Below, piece after piece: positions 1 to 9,700 of a stretch of 64,000 nt of DNA. A model generated the notes under the pieces. That model was not told the origin of the DNA. It worked only from the letters and a program-made list of their open reading frames with translations, and searched no databases. This stretch comes from DAINRZ01 sp964634885 (GTDB lineage Bacteria; Bacteroidota; Ignavibacteria; Kapaibacteriales; UBA2268): positions 186,001 to 250,000 of the forward strand of contig CAZWLN010000001.1 of NCBI GenBank assembly GCA_964634885.1, written 5' to 3'. The first letter of the stretch is position 1. Each line of letters starts with the position of its first letter. Made by a program: the position numbers and the translations under genes.

Positions 1-2568
1 TCAAAAGACCAAAACCTCCTCTACGGCATTGATAATTATATGAAGGTCAGTGGTGGAGAACTTCATGTTGCCGGTGTCTTCGCGCAGAACAAATCCAATT
101 CTTCAGTCAATTTCGTTATGTCGGGCGGCATAATGGAAGTAATGAAATACGGAGTCTCCATCTCCAACATTAAGCCTTCTTTCTCCATCAATGCTTCCTC
201 GGTTTTCACGAGGAATTTCGACGACAATCCGGCAGAAGATCAGAGCAGGATAATAATTGCCGGGCAGCACAGCGGGGGTGCTCTGTCGTACAGTGTCCAG
301 ACCTCTAATTATGATATTAAAGGAGGTACTGTCCAGTTCGGTGTCGAAGGAAATTACCTCAATTCCAAATTCCAGGATTTTACTATCTCGACGATTGCTC
401 CGAACTGGAACATAGACATTGTAGAGACAAGGTACAGCACCACGGCCTTTGGCGCATTAATACAAATGACAAGCCAGATGAGGGTGCTTAACAAACTTGA
501 TATCAGAGCTAACGGGGCTTTTGACCTCAATTGCAATAACCTTATAATGGAGGGAATGTTTTTCAATTACGGAAGGTTCACTCCCGACGGCGAAGGCAAC
601 AACACTACCGGATTGAAGAAGGTTACATTCATCGGTACCGCCGAACAGAAAATTCAATGGGACAATCCTGTGGTCAATAAACAGGGAACCGGTACTGTCA
701 ACAACGAGCCCTTCTACGACGTCGAAATCAACAAAACCGGAGGCAGTCTGTACCTCAGCCCCGGGGCCAACAACGACATAGTCATCAGGAACAGCCTCGT
801 TTTCACTTCTGCCAACACTGTCCCCATCAACGGACGGACTTATGACAAATATGTCGAGATGAGGCCTGTCAATACAGGCGACAAGGGAACCATCACCAGG
901 AGCGGAAAGGGACATATCGACGGCAGGCTCAGGCTTCCTGTTTCCGACACATCACAGGCGCTGATCTTCTTTGTCGGCGCCGGTACGGACTACACTCCGG
1001 TGAGGCTGGACTTCAACGGCTCCGGCAGCAATACCGGAAAGATAGAAGTGTGTTCCAATCCTGTCCATCCTGCCAGTCTTCAGGCTAACGGCCTGAACAT
1101 AGATACTAATAAAAGCGTTAAGAGGTACTGGAACGTACAGGCTGTTGACAATTACAACCTCGGAAGCAGGACTTTTGACCTTACTCTGCAGTTTGTAACG
1201 GCCAAAGACATACGCAACGGCGCCGACTGGAACAATTTCCGGCAGTTTGACTGCTCACAGGCACCTTACCTGATGCTTACCGAAGGCACAAAATCCAATA
1301 TGCTGAACCAATCGCTCGGCAACGTCGCTTTCGGTAACTTCTTCATAGCGGAGGAACCGATCCCTGTCATCGCTGTTCAAGGTACGGTCAGGAGCCAGGC
1401 CACAAAGACACCGATAGCCAACGCTTCCGTTGAGTTTACAAATACTTCGGATAATACGGTCAAATCTGCAGTTACAGACGCAACCGGAACCTACTCGCTG
1501 AACTTAGACGAGGGTTCGCAGTACATTGCAAGAGCAAGCTCGGGCACACAGTATATCCCTGTGTATTACAACGGCACACAGAATATTACCGAAGCGGAAC
1601 CGGTTGTTGCCAATGCCAATTTGGGTACCGTGGACTTCCTGCTGAAGGCAGTACCCACCGCCAATAACTCGATTGCCGGCAGGGTAGTGGACAAGTCGAA
1701 CACTGCCGTACCTGCTTCGGTGGTAGCATACCTCATCAAAGCCGACAACTACGACATTACTGCACAATATGAAGCAAGGACTTACGAAGCAATCGCCGGC
1801 AAGGGTGTTTTCCAGATCAGCGGGCTTTCTCCCGGGCGCTACGTCTTACAGGCTGTACCCGTGTCGCCTTCCCTGGTACCGGGCTATTACCTGAAAAGCA
1901 ACTTCGCAGTCTTTTCCTGGCTCAATGCTACTGTCATTGAAATCAAGGAAGACACCAAATCAATCGGCAATGTAATAAAACTCATGGACCTGTCGGCAGC
2001 AACCGGCACAGGCAGCATTCACGGGACAATCATCGGTGAGGAACTGAAGGTTGTTGCATTTTTCAGCGATGTTCCCAACGCAAAGAAGTCCGTTTCGGGA
2101 GCAATGACATTCACTGTCGATGAGAACGACAAAGTGAGGAAGTACGATTTCAGCGACAAAAACGGCAGCTACATCATGGACGGCCTACCCGAAGGAGCCT
2201 ATGATGTAATCGCTGACAAAGTCGGCTACGAACTCAGCCAGGACAACATCAATGTTGACGGGGACACGGAAAACGATGTCGAATTGATACCCTGGGAAGA
2301 AACAGGCGTCGAAGATGAGTTATTTGTCTCCCGGCCTTTGTTCCGGCCCAATCCTGCAACAGACGCCCTGATGATCTTCATCGACAGTCGCGGTTTTCCC
2401 GTACATGCCAGTCTCAGCGATGTTCACGGCAGGCTCCTGTCTGAGTTTACAAGCGAACCCGTCAGTTCTGTCCTGAAACTCGACATTGCCGGGCTTGTAC
2501 CCGGAACATATTATGTCCGCCTGAATTATGGAAATATGGTTGGAATACTGTCTTTTATAGCATTGTAG
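1..2568 (+). CDS. T9SS-exported surface protein, 5' end missing
   Basis: The reading frame is open from base 1, so the start lies outside the window; 855 codons are visible. The first ~430 residues are rich in Asn, Gly, Thr and short beta-strand patterns and look like an extracellular beta-structured region. They are followed by about three Ig-like/carboxypeptidase-regulatory-like modules (roughly residues 445-520, 545-655 and 655-760), seen from patterns such as GTYSLNL, GLSPGRYVL and GLPEGAYDV. The last ~80 residues carry a type IX sorting domain: RPNPATD, then DVHGRLL, then GLVPGTYYVRL. The protein should be exported by the Sec system and anchored or released at the surface by T9SS. Its substrate or ligand cannot be read from the sequence. 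The next gene is convergent. Confidence 0.8.
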   Translation, partial: SKDQNLLYGIDNYMKVSGGELHVAGVFAQNKSNSSVNFVMSGGIMEVMKYGVSISNIKPSFSINASSVFTRNFDDNPAEDQSRIIIAGQHSGGALSYSVQTSNYDIKGGTVQFGVEGNYLNSKFQDFTISTIAPNWNIDIVETRYSTTAFGALIQMTSQMRVLNKLDIRANGAFDLNCNNLIMEGMFFNYGRFTPDGEGNNTTGLKKVTFIGTAEQKIQWDNPVVNKQGTGTVNNEPFYDVEINKTGGSLYLSPGANNDIVIRNSLVFTSANTVPINGRTYDKYVEMRPVNTGDKGTITRSGKGHIDGRLRLPVSDTSQALIFFVGAGTDYTPVRLDFNGSGSNTGKIEVCSNPVHPASLQANGLNIDTNKSVKRYWNVQAVDNYNLGSRTFDLTLQFVTAKDIRNGADWNNFRQFDCSQAPYLMLTEGTKSNMLNQSLGNVAFGNFFIAEEPIPVIAVQGTVRSQATKTPIANASVEFTNTSDNTVKSAVTDATGTYSLNLDEGSQYIARASSGTQYIPVYYNGTQNITEAEPVVANANLGTVDFLLKAVPTANNSIAGRVVDKSNTAVPASVVAYLIKADNYDITAQYEARTYEAIAGKGVFQISGLSPGRYVLQAVPVSPSLVPGYYLKSNFAVFSWLNATVIEIKEDTKSIGNVIKLMDLSAATGTGSIHGTIIGEELKVVAFFSDVPNAKKSVSGAMTFTVDENDKVRKYDFSDKNGSYIMDGLPEGAYDVIADKVGYELSQDNINVDGDTENDVELIPWEETGVEDELFVSRPLFRPNPATDALMIFIDSRGFPVHASLSDVHGRLLSEFTSEPVSSVLKLDIAGLVPGTYYVRLNYGNMVGILSFIAL

Positions 2569-2597
2569 TATAAAAGAGATACAATTGTGGAATAATC

Positions 2598-4526
2598 CTA
2601 CTCTACAGTCAACGCTGTTTTGTATTTCGCCGACAGAGTCTTAGCGGCTTTCCGGGCATCTTCGAGTTTGGAATAGCCCCAGAGTTTGACTTTGTAGTAG
2701 GGTATGTCTCCCTGCATATAGCGGTCAAAGTATGCTTTCTGCCCGCGTTTCTCCCATTTGTATATCAGGTCGAAAGCGTCTGTTTCACTCTTAGCGTCTT
2801 CCGCATAAATCTCATAGGGAAGTATCGATGGGTCGAGCCACCTGATTTCTACCCGGCGGTTGTAAAACTCCTGCCAGGGGTTTTGTATGAACAGGAAATT
2901 GGGTTTCGCTGAACCTTCATCTTTAAGTTTTACCTGATCGGGATTGACACCGTGGTCCACCAGCTTCTTTCGTGCTTCTTCCGCGCGGCGCATGGAGAGG
3001 TCTTTGCCGAAGCCGGTAGTACCTTCGTCAAAGGAATGGCCAGTGAGTTGAATTTCGCTTTGGGGATTGTCCTGAAGAATTTTCGCCAGAGACTCGAAAA
3101 TAATGTTGAAATCAGGGTTGATTTTGAAGCTGTTTTTCTCGAATGTACAAAGTGACTGCGGGAAAGAAAATTTACCGTAAGGCTTTAAAACCGTATTGAG
3201 TTTCTCCGTTAACTTAAAGTCGCCAATGTTGGCGAATATATTGGTCGTCATCTCAAGACATTCATTGGAATTGGTAGTATTGGGGAGTTTCAATTCATAA
3301 TAGTATCTCAGCGACAGAGAAATCTCGGTAAGAATATCAGAGATGTTTTCCAGTTCATCGTCGAACAGGAAGTAAAGCCTCCCGCCGGTAAGGTCCGTGA
3401 GGTATTTGAGGTAATAGCTGCGGACAGCGCTGCCGAGGGCAATTACATATACCGGGATATCGTTGTCCCTGGCATATTGAGCACAGTCGTTGATGTCGAA
3501 AGAGATCGAAGAATTGTCGTCGTAGTATGTCAGGATGATGAGTGCTTTAGTTTTATTCCTGCCGTTCTTCAGGCTGTTGACGGCGTTGAGAGAAGCCCTG
3601 TACAAGCCGTTGAGCGTTCCGGTATTGTCGGGTATCGACAGGGCAGAGAGCTTCTTGACGGCATCCTCACAGGGCGAAAGGCCTAACTCGCCGCCGTAGT
3701 TCTGGTTGAAGAACGAAAAAGAGATGTTGTCGCCTGGGAAAAGCCTCGAAAAGAATTCCCTGATGTAGAACAGGACCATCTGGTTGCTTTGTGCAACGGC
3801 CGAATTGTCGAGAATGATGCTAAGGTCGGCATTATCGGGGCTAATCGAGTCGTAATTCTCTGATTTTACAAGGTCTTCGAAGAATATGTTAAAGTTGTCG
3901 CATTTATTTTCGGCGTTAATAATGAACTTATCTTTATTTTTTTTAATGGCGTTATGGAGGTGGTTCCCGTACTGGTCGAGCAGCACAAACCGGACGGCAA
4001 TCTCCTTGTCGCCGGTTCCGTAGATTGTCCTCATTACCTTGAAAGTAACAGGGGAGAAGGATGTCCTGCTGTCGTCCAGACCAATGAAATAATCTGTGTT
4101 TGACATGGAAGGCGTCAGTTTTATCTGCTGAACATTGCCTTTTCTTTTTACGGCCTCGTCTTTGCGTACTTCGGAAAGGCCTTTGTATCCGTCAGGTTCA
4201 TTTTCACCCCGCATACTGACAATGCAGGTATTGATCAATGAATCGACATCACCCTGATATGCAATTACATTGTACTTCATCGGATTGTCAACCCTTACCA
4301 TAAGAGAATCGGTTGGTTTGAACCAGGTGTCGATGCCCTTGACCCTGACTCTGTCGGCATTGTCGAAACTCCACTTAATGGTTGCCGTCGAATCTTTTCC
4401 TGCAACCAGCTTATTTGGAAAATACCTGACAGTGATGGGTAATGGTGCACATGATACGACATAAAGGGCTATTATTAACCAGAGATATAGTCTATGGTTA
4501 ATCCTATCGTACTTTTTTTCACACAT
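2598..4526 (-). CDS. VWA-OmpA-SPOR lipoprotein
   Basis: 642 residues. The N-terminus has a hydrophobic segment ending in VVSC, a lipoprotein box. A von Willebrand A-like domain lies near residues 225-410: it begins ADLSIILDNSA, where the usual MIDAS DxSxS has become DNSA, and it contains ALIILTYYDD and VYVIALGS. An OmpA-like peptidoglycan-binding domain follows (about 450-570, with QLTGHSFDEG and NRRVEIRW). The last ~50 residues (YYKVKLWGYSKLEDARKAAKTL) resemble a SPOR domain. I infer an outer-membrane lipoprotein that contacts the cell wall at two points while presenting a ligand-binding VWA domain; the partner is unknown. The gene stands alone between a convergent cargo gene and the upstream ClpB-like gene, 29 bp away on the same strand. 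Confidence 0.8.
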   Translation of the reverse strand: MCEKKYDRINHRLYLWLIIALYVVSCAPLPITVRYFPNKLVAGKDSTATIKWSFDNADRVRVKGIDTWFKPTDSLMVRVDNPMKYNVIAYQGDVDSLINTCIVSMRGENEPDGYKGLSEVRKDEAVKRKGNVQQIKLTPSMSNTDYFIGLDDSRTSFSPVTFKVMRTIYGTGDKEIAVRFVLLDQYGNHLHNAIKKNKDKFIINAENKCDNFNIFFEDLVKSENYDSISPDNADLSIILDNSAVAQSNQMVLFYIREFFSRLFPGDNISFSFFNQNYGGELGLSPCEDAVKKLSALSIPDNTGTLNGLYRASLNAVNSLKNGRNKTKALIILTYYDDNSSISFDINDCAQYARDNDIPVYVIALGSAVRSYYLKYLTDLTGGRLYFLFDDELENISDILTEISLSLRYYYELKLPNTTNSNECLEMTTNIFANIGDFKLTEKLNTVLKPYGKFSFPQSLCTFEKNSFKINPDFNIIFESLAKILQDNPQSEIQLTGHSFDEGTTGFGKDLSMRRAEEARKKLVDHGVNPDQVKLKDEGSAKPNFLFIQNPWQEFYNRRVEIRWLDPSILPYEIYAEDAKSETDAFDLIYKWEKRGQKAYFDRYMQGDIPYYKVKLWGYSKLEDARKAAKTLSAKYKTALTVE

Positions 4527-4555
4527 CAGTATCTCAATTTATTATTCAAATATCA

Positions 4556-5902
4556 TTAATTCTTTTTAGCAAAGATAAAACCGCCATACTCATTAGAGTC
4601 AACGATTATTTTGTCACCGCTAACAAATTCCGAAGCTAACAATTTTAATGCCAAAGGGTCGGCGATGTGCCTCTGGATGGCTCTCTTCAAAGGCCGGGCC
4701 CCGTATTGGGAATCATAGCCAATCTTTGCAAGCCATTCGAGGGCAGCTTCTGTAAATTCAAGGCTGATGGCGCTTTTGTTGAGCCTTGCTTTAAGCATAT
4801 CAAGCTGTAAACGGGCAATACTGAATATCTCGGTATTTGTCAACGGTTTAAACAGTATTATCTCATCGACGCGGTTCAGGAACTCGGGTTTCATCTTTTT
4901 ACGGACCATCTCCACGATCTTCACCCTGAGGTCTGCCATTATGCCGCTCCTGTTTTCGTCGGTAATCTCACTGAGCGAATCCTGTATTATCTCAGTACCT
5001 AAATTGGAGGTCATAATTATTATTGTATTCTTAAAATTGACAACCCTGCCTTTACTGTCGGTCAACCTTCCGTCGTCCAATACCTGGAGGAGGATGCTGA
5101 AGACTTCGGGATGGGCTTTTTCGATCTCGTCGAGCAGTACGACGGAGTATGGCCTGTTCCTGACAGCCTCCGTCAACTGGCCGCCTTCTTCATATCCTAC
5201 ATAGCCGGGAGGAGCGCCAATCAACCTCGACACAGAGAATTTCTCCATGTATTCGCTCATGTCGATACGGATGAGTGAATTCTCGTCGTCGAAAAGGAAT
5301 TCAGCCAGCGCTCTTGCCATCTCGGTTTTACCTACGCCTGTAGTACCGATGAATATGAAAACACCGATTGGCCTGTTCTCATCCTGCAAACCGGCACGGC
5401 TGCGCCTGATGGCGTTGGCTACAGAAGTAACGGCTTCATTCTGGCCGATGAGCCTCTGGTGTATGCGCTCTTCCATCCTGACAAGCTTAATCCTTTCGGA
5501 TTCGAGCATCCGGCTTACCGGAATCCCGGTCCATTTGGATACGACATCGGCAATTTCATCCGCATCTATCTCTTCTTTCAGCATCTTTCCTGTCTTTTGC
5601 AATTCACGAAGCTTGTCGTTCGTGTCCTTCATCTTTTGTTCAAGTTGGAGAATTGTCCCATATCTGATCTCAGCTACTTTTGCCAGTTCCCCTTTTCGTT
5701 CGTGTTCGTCTGCGTCGGTCTTTGCCTGCTCGATGAGTGCCTTGGTATCCCTAATCGTCCTAATCAGGTTCTTTTCCTTTTCCCAGCGTTCACTGAGCTG
5801 AGCGCTTTCTCTTTTCAGCCCTTCCAGTTCCTTTTCGATCTCGGATATTCTTTTTCTGGTTGCTTCATTATTATTTTCTTCACTCATCGCCGCCTCGTGC
5901 AT
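4556..5902 (-). CDS. clpB: ClpB-like disaggregase lacking N domain and first ATPase domain
   Basis: 448 residues, about half the usual ClpB length (~860). It starts inside the family's coiled-coil middle domain (residues 14-112) and continues through the linker (KWTGIPVSRML, ~123-133) and a complete second AAA+ domain. That domain has Walker A GTTGVGKT (186-193, with Thr for the usual Pro), pore loop GYVG (233-236), Walker B LLDE (256-259), arginine finger region NRVDEI and sensor 2 YGARPLKRAIQ. The N domain and D1 are absent, and the 93 bp upstream hold no trace of them before the divergent gene. The start has a good ribosome site (AAAGGA) just upstream; ATG at 5887 is an alternative. ClpB normally threads aggregated proteins with DnaK. 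A D2-only form could be a specialised unfoldase, a regulator of a full ClpB elsewhere, or a decaying duplicate. Confidence 0.85.
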   Translation of the reverse strand: MHEAAMSEENNNEATRKRISEIEKELEGLKRESAQLSERWEKEKNLIRTIRDTKALIEQAKTDADEHERKGELAKVAEIRYGTILQLEQKMKDTNDKLRELQKTGKMLKEEIDADEIADVVSKWTGIPVSRMLESERIKLVRMEERIHQRLIGQNEAVTSVANAIRRSRAGLQDENRPIGVFIFIGTTGVGKTEMARALAEFLFDDENSLIRIDMSEYMEKFSVSRLIGAPPGYVGYEEGGQLTEAVRNRPYSVVLLDEIEKAHPEVFSILLQVLDDGRLTDSKGRVVNFKNTIIIMTSNLGTEIIQDSLSEITDENRSGIMADLRVKIVEMVRKKMKPEFLNRVDEIILFKPLTNTEIFSIARLQLDMLKARLNKSAISLEFTEAALEWLAKIGYDSQYGARPLKRAIQRHIADPLALKLLASEFVSGDKIIVDSNEYGGFIFAKKN

Positions 5903-6103
5903 AAATTCCTTTTAAATACCACAACTTTTATATATCTTAATAATAATTAACATAAATAATATTGTTTTGAAATAATTAAAAAAAATTATGATTTAATGTA
6001 TCTAAATATAATCGGAAATCAAAGAAAATTATTTTCATACATTATTATTTTCATTGAATATTTAGTATATTGGGTTTTTAAAATGATTTCATCGGGAAGA
6101 ACA

Positions 6104-6781
6104 ATGAAAAAGGGATTACTCCTCATAATGTTATTATTAACAGTTGAGACTGTTATTATGCATTCACAGGAGCTGCAATACACTCCCTCCGTCAGTATGG
6201 GTGATGTCGAAGCAGGCAGCGGATGCAAAACCGTAGTGGTCCATTTCGTCAATACCTCAAACCATACTATTACGCTGAATGATATAACAGCTGTCAAGCC
6301 TTTTGTTACTGTCGGTGCATCATCCCTGGCAATAGCTGCCGGAGCGACGGCAGGCATTGCAATTACATTCAATCCTGACGGCTTAGCTGGTGTTGTTAAC
6401 AACGCTGTCCGCTTTCATACATCCACGGGTCCGGACCGGCCCTCGTATATTCGAATACAAGCAGTAGTCCGTACCCCGGTTGAGATCAGGCCGGTAAAAC
6501 ATTACTCTGCATTTTTAACCGCTACTCTTAATACCTATGAATTCGAGATTGTGAACCGAACTAATGAATCCATCAGAATAAATGAATTTAAAGTTGAACC
6601 TGAGAGAATAACCGTGTTCGACCGGGAACCTTTTTCTTTGGCCCCGGGTGAAACTAAGAGGGTAAGCGTGGAAATCATACCCGACGAAGCGAAATCACTG
6701 ATGTTGTCTCTCAGGCTGAAAACTTCCCTGGGCGTGTGCCCGGAAGTCTTTTGTTCATTGCCATTGAGGCCCTTAGAATAA
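6104..6781 (+). CDS. Exported Ig-like (ASH/choice-of-anchor type) protein
   Basis: 225 residues from ATG 6104, chosen because it follows GGGAAGA and begins a clean signal peptide (MKKGLLLIMLLL). The open frame extends to 5996, but that part is AT-rich with no ribosome site. The mature protein shows two Ig-like repeats of the kind found in DUF1573/ASH modules: VHFVNTSNHTITLNDI with SLAIAAGATAGIAITFNPDG, then FEIVNRTNESIRINEF with FSLAPGETKRVSVEIIP. Such modules act in protein binding; no catalytic feature is seen. It lies 18 bp before the PKD gene and probably starts a three-gene surface operon (6104-12852), so it may be a periplasmic or surface accessory of the next two proteins. Confidence 0.7.
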   Translation: MKKGLLLIMLLLTVETVIMHSQELQYTPSVSMGDVEAGSGCKTVVVHFVNTSNHTITLNDITAVKPFVTVGASSLAIAAGATAGIAITFNPDGLAGVVNNAVRFHTSTGPDRPSYIRIQAVVRTPVEIRPVKHYSAFLTATLNTYEFEIVNRTNESIRINEFKVEPERITVFDREPFSLAPGETKRVSVEIIPDEAKSLMLSLRLKTSLGVCPEVFCSLPLRPLE

Positions 6782-6799
6782 TACTATGGCAGGTGTAAT

Positions 6800-9700
6800 A
6801 TGAAAAACACAATAATGATTGTCAGGCTGTTTATACTTTATATGCTCTTCTGCGCTGTTGCTTCCGCACAACTCGTCGTTGACAACAGTATGTCGTCCAA
6901 ACCGGAAAAGCTGATGAAAAAGTATTTTCTCGGAGAAGGGGTAGATATAATAAACATATCCTATTTCGGCAGCTCCAATCCTTTTTACCCGTCAATCGGG
7001 TACTTTGACGGTTCAGGGTCCAACATCGGGATCAATTTCGGTATCCTGATCAATACAGGGGCCATCTGGGAAGCCGTTGGGCCGAACAGGTACTACGACG
7101 TAAGCAACCCTTACTTTGCCAACAGGATAGGTGACAGAGACCTTACGAGGATCATCAGGACCGAAACCTATGATGCCACTTCCATAGTAATAGATTTTAA
7201 ACCTGTTAACAGGAAAATGGAATTCAAATATGTCTTTGGCTCTGATGAATACGAAGAATTTGTATGTAGTGAATTTAACGACGCTTTTGCTTTTCTTGTT
7301 TCCGGGCCAGGCATCGATGGTGTAATCAATATTGCCAGAGTACCTGACTCCGATGACATTGTTTCTATCAATACTATTAATAACGGCTGCCACAACGCCA
7401 GGCGCGACTCAACAGACTGGTGCGGCATTCTGCCGGTACCATGCTACCCCATGAACAGCAGTTACTATATTAATAATGAATTCGGCCAGACTATAGAATA
7501 TGACGGTTTTACCCAGGTACTGACAGCAAAAATCGACAGCCTGACCCCCGGAGAAACTTACAGGATGAAGATCGTAATTGCCGACGCATCCGATGGCTTA
7601 TATAATTCGGGGGTGTTTCTCGTCGGCGGCAGTTTTTACGGCAATCATACACTGGACTTTTCAGGCATGTGTATGTTCGACACAATTTATTTTACTTCAG
7701 ATGTTACCCGGAATGCCACTTTATGGGAATGGGACTTCGGGGACGGAGAAAAGTCCAATTTGGAAAACCCGGTCCATTATTACCGGACACCGGGCGATTA
7801 CAAAGTAACGCTCATCGTTGTCTATCCGGACATTACGGCTCCCGACACCCTTGTCAGGTATATCTACATCAATGAGCCAAAAGCCGATTTTTCTTATTCA
7901 AGAGAAAAGAAGGCGGGGACACAGATAAGTTTCACAGATAATTCCCTGGTAATTAACGGCGAAATCGATTCGTGGGAATGGGACTTTGGCGACGGCGGCA
8001 CTTCAACGGAGCAAAATCCGGTATATAATTACGGTGATTTGTTCAGTCATAATGTCAGGCTCATCATTACTACCGAAAATGGCTGTCAGGACACTATCTA
8101 CAAAACTTTGGAACCGGGCACTATCATGACTGCCGCAGATACTTCATGTATCGGCGATCCCGTGAGCTTCCGTATCTTATCGGGCAGGCAGGTAACAGGA
8201 TGTGATTGGGCATTCGGAGACGGGGAGGCCTCCACCGACAGCATGCCTATACACTATTACACCAACCCCGGGATTTATGACGCTCAGGTGATTGTTACTT
8301 TTAACAATTCAACCAAGGATACACTGCTTCATACCATTTCCATATCAGACGTTACGGCCGACTTTGAATACGACCTGAACAGCCTCGTGTCCGCCTCTTT
8401 CACCGACAGGTCCTTTGCTGATAACGACACAATCACTTCCCGTACTTGGTCATTCGGCGACGGGCAGGCTTCGGCTGAACTCAACCCGGTTCACGATTAC
8501 TCTTCAGCCGGAACATACAAAGTACTTTTAATCGTTGAGTCAGCTAACGGATGCTTAGACACTCTTGAGAAAACCATTACCCTTCCGTACAACGTTATGA
8601 CAATAGACGGAAGTTGTGCCAAACAGGCAGTATATTTTAGTATTGCATCTACCTGGACCAACTATTCTGTACATTGGGATTTCGGTGACGGAGGAAGCTC
8701 GGACGAAAACAATCCCGTTTACTATTATTCTGCACCTGGTACCTATAAGGTAACCGCCATCGTTGATAATACCGACGACATGACTCACGATACCCTTACC
8801 CAATCCGTTGAAATCTTCGGCGTAAAAGCTGCCTGTGAAATAAAAAACGGAAGCGGGGCCAACCCCGAATTCCTATTCTACGACAAATCCACTTACACTG
8901 GCGATCCGATTGTTTCCTGGTACTGGAATTTCGGCGACGGCAATGTCTCTTCACAACAGAACACCGTTCACCAGTATGCCTCGATCGGTACCTACAAAGT
9001 GACGCTGATTGTAATGACGGAAAATGGCTGCAGGGATACCTTGGTTACAGATTTGGACGTTAGTTCCTACTCCAATAAATTGCTGATAGAAACCGAATGT
9101 GCCGGCATTCCCTGTGATTTCGATGTGGAGACATACTGGGACATCGCTTCCTGCAAATGGGATTTTGGCGACGGAAGCACCTCTGATCAGAAAATAACCG
9201 AACATATTTATTACCCGGGCGGCGATTATAGTATCAGGGCTATTATTGCAGATAAAAACGGGAAACAGGACACTCTCGACAGTACCGTAAGGATTGACCA
9301 GGCTTTGGCCGATTTCTCCTATCATAAAGACAAAAGTTTCAGCCTTGAAACCAATTTCACGGACCAGTCAACTTCATTGTTCTCCAATATCATAGCCTGG
9401 TTCTGGGATTTCGGGGACGGATCGCGCTCTAAACTGCAAAATCCAAGCCATACCTATGCCGACAACAAAAGTAAAAAAGTCTATCTGATTATAACAAATG
9501 AAAATGGCTGCCAGGATACCATGATAAAAATTCTTAACCGAATCGAAGTGTCCCAGAATTGCGCAGGAAAGGTATCTTATTTCTTCTATCAGACTGACTG
9601 GCCCAATTCATCATGTGAATGGGACTTCGGCGACGGTACCGGTTCCACTGAAAAATCTCCGGAACACACATACAACACTCCCGGAGACTACACAGTCAGA

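Noticed and set aside
5247..5801. 184-residue frame antisense to the ClpB-like gene
   Set aside because: It is Ser/Leu-rich, mirrors conserved AAA+ codons and has no ribosome site.
5996..6103. N-terminal extension of the Ig-like protein
   Set aside because: AT-rich, with hydrophobic filler before a proper signal peptide; ATG 6104 has the better ribosome site.
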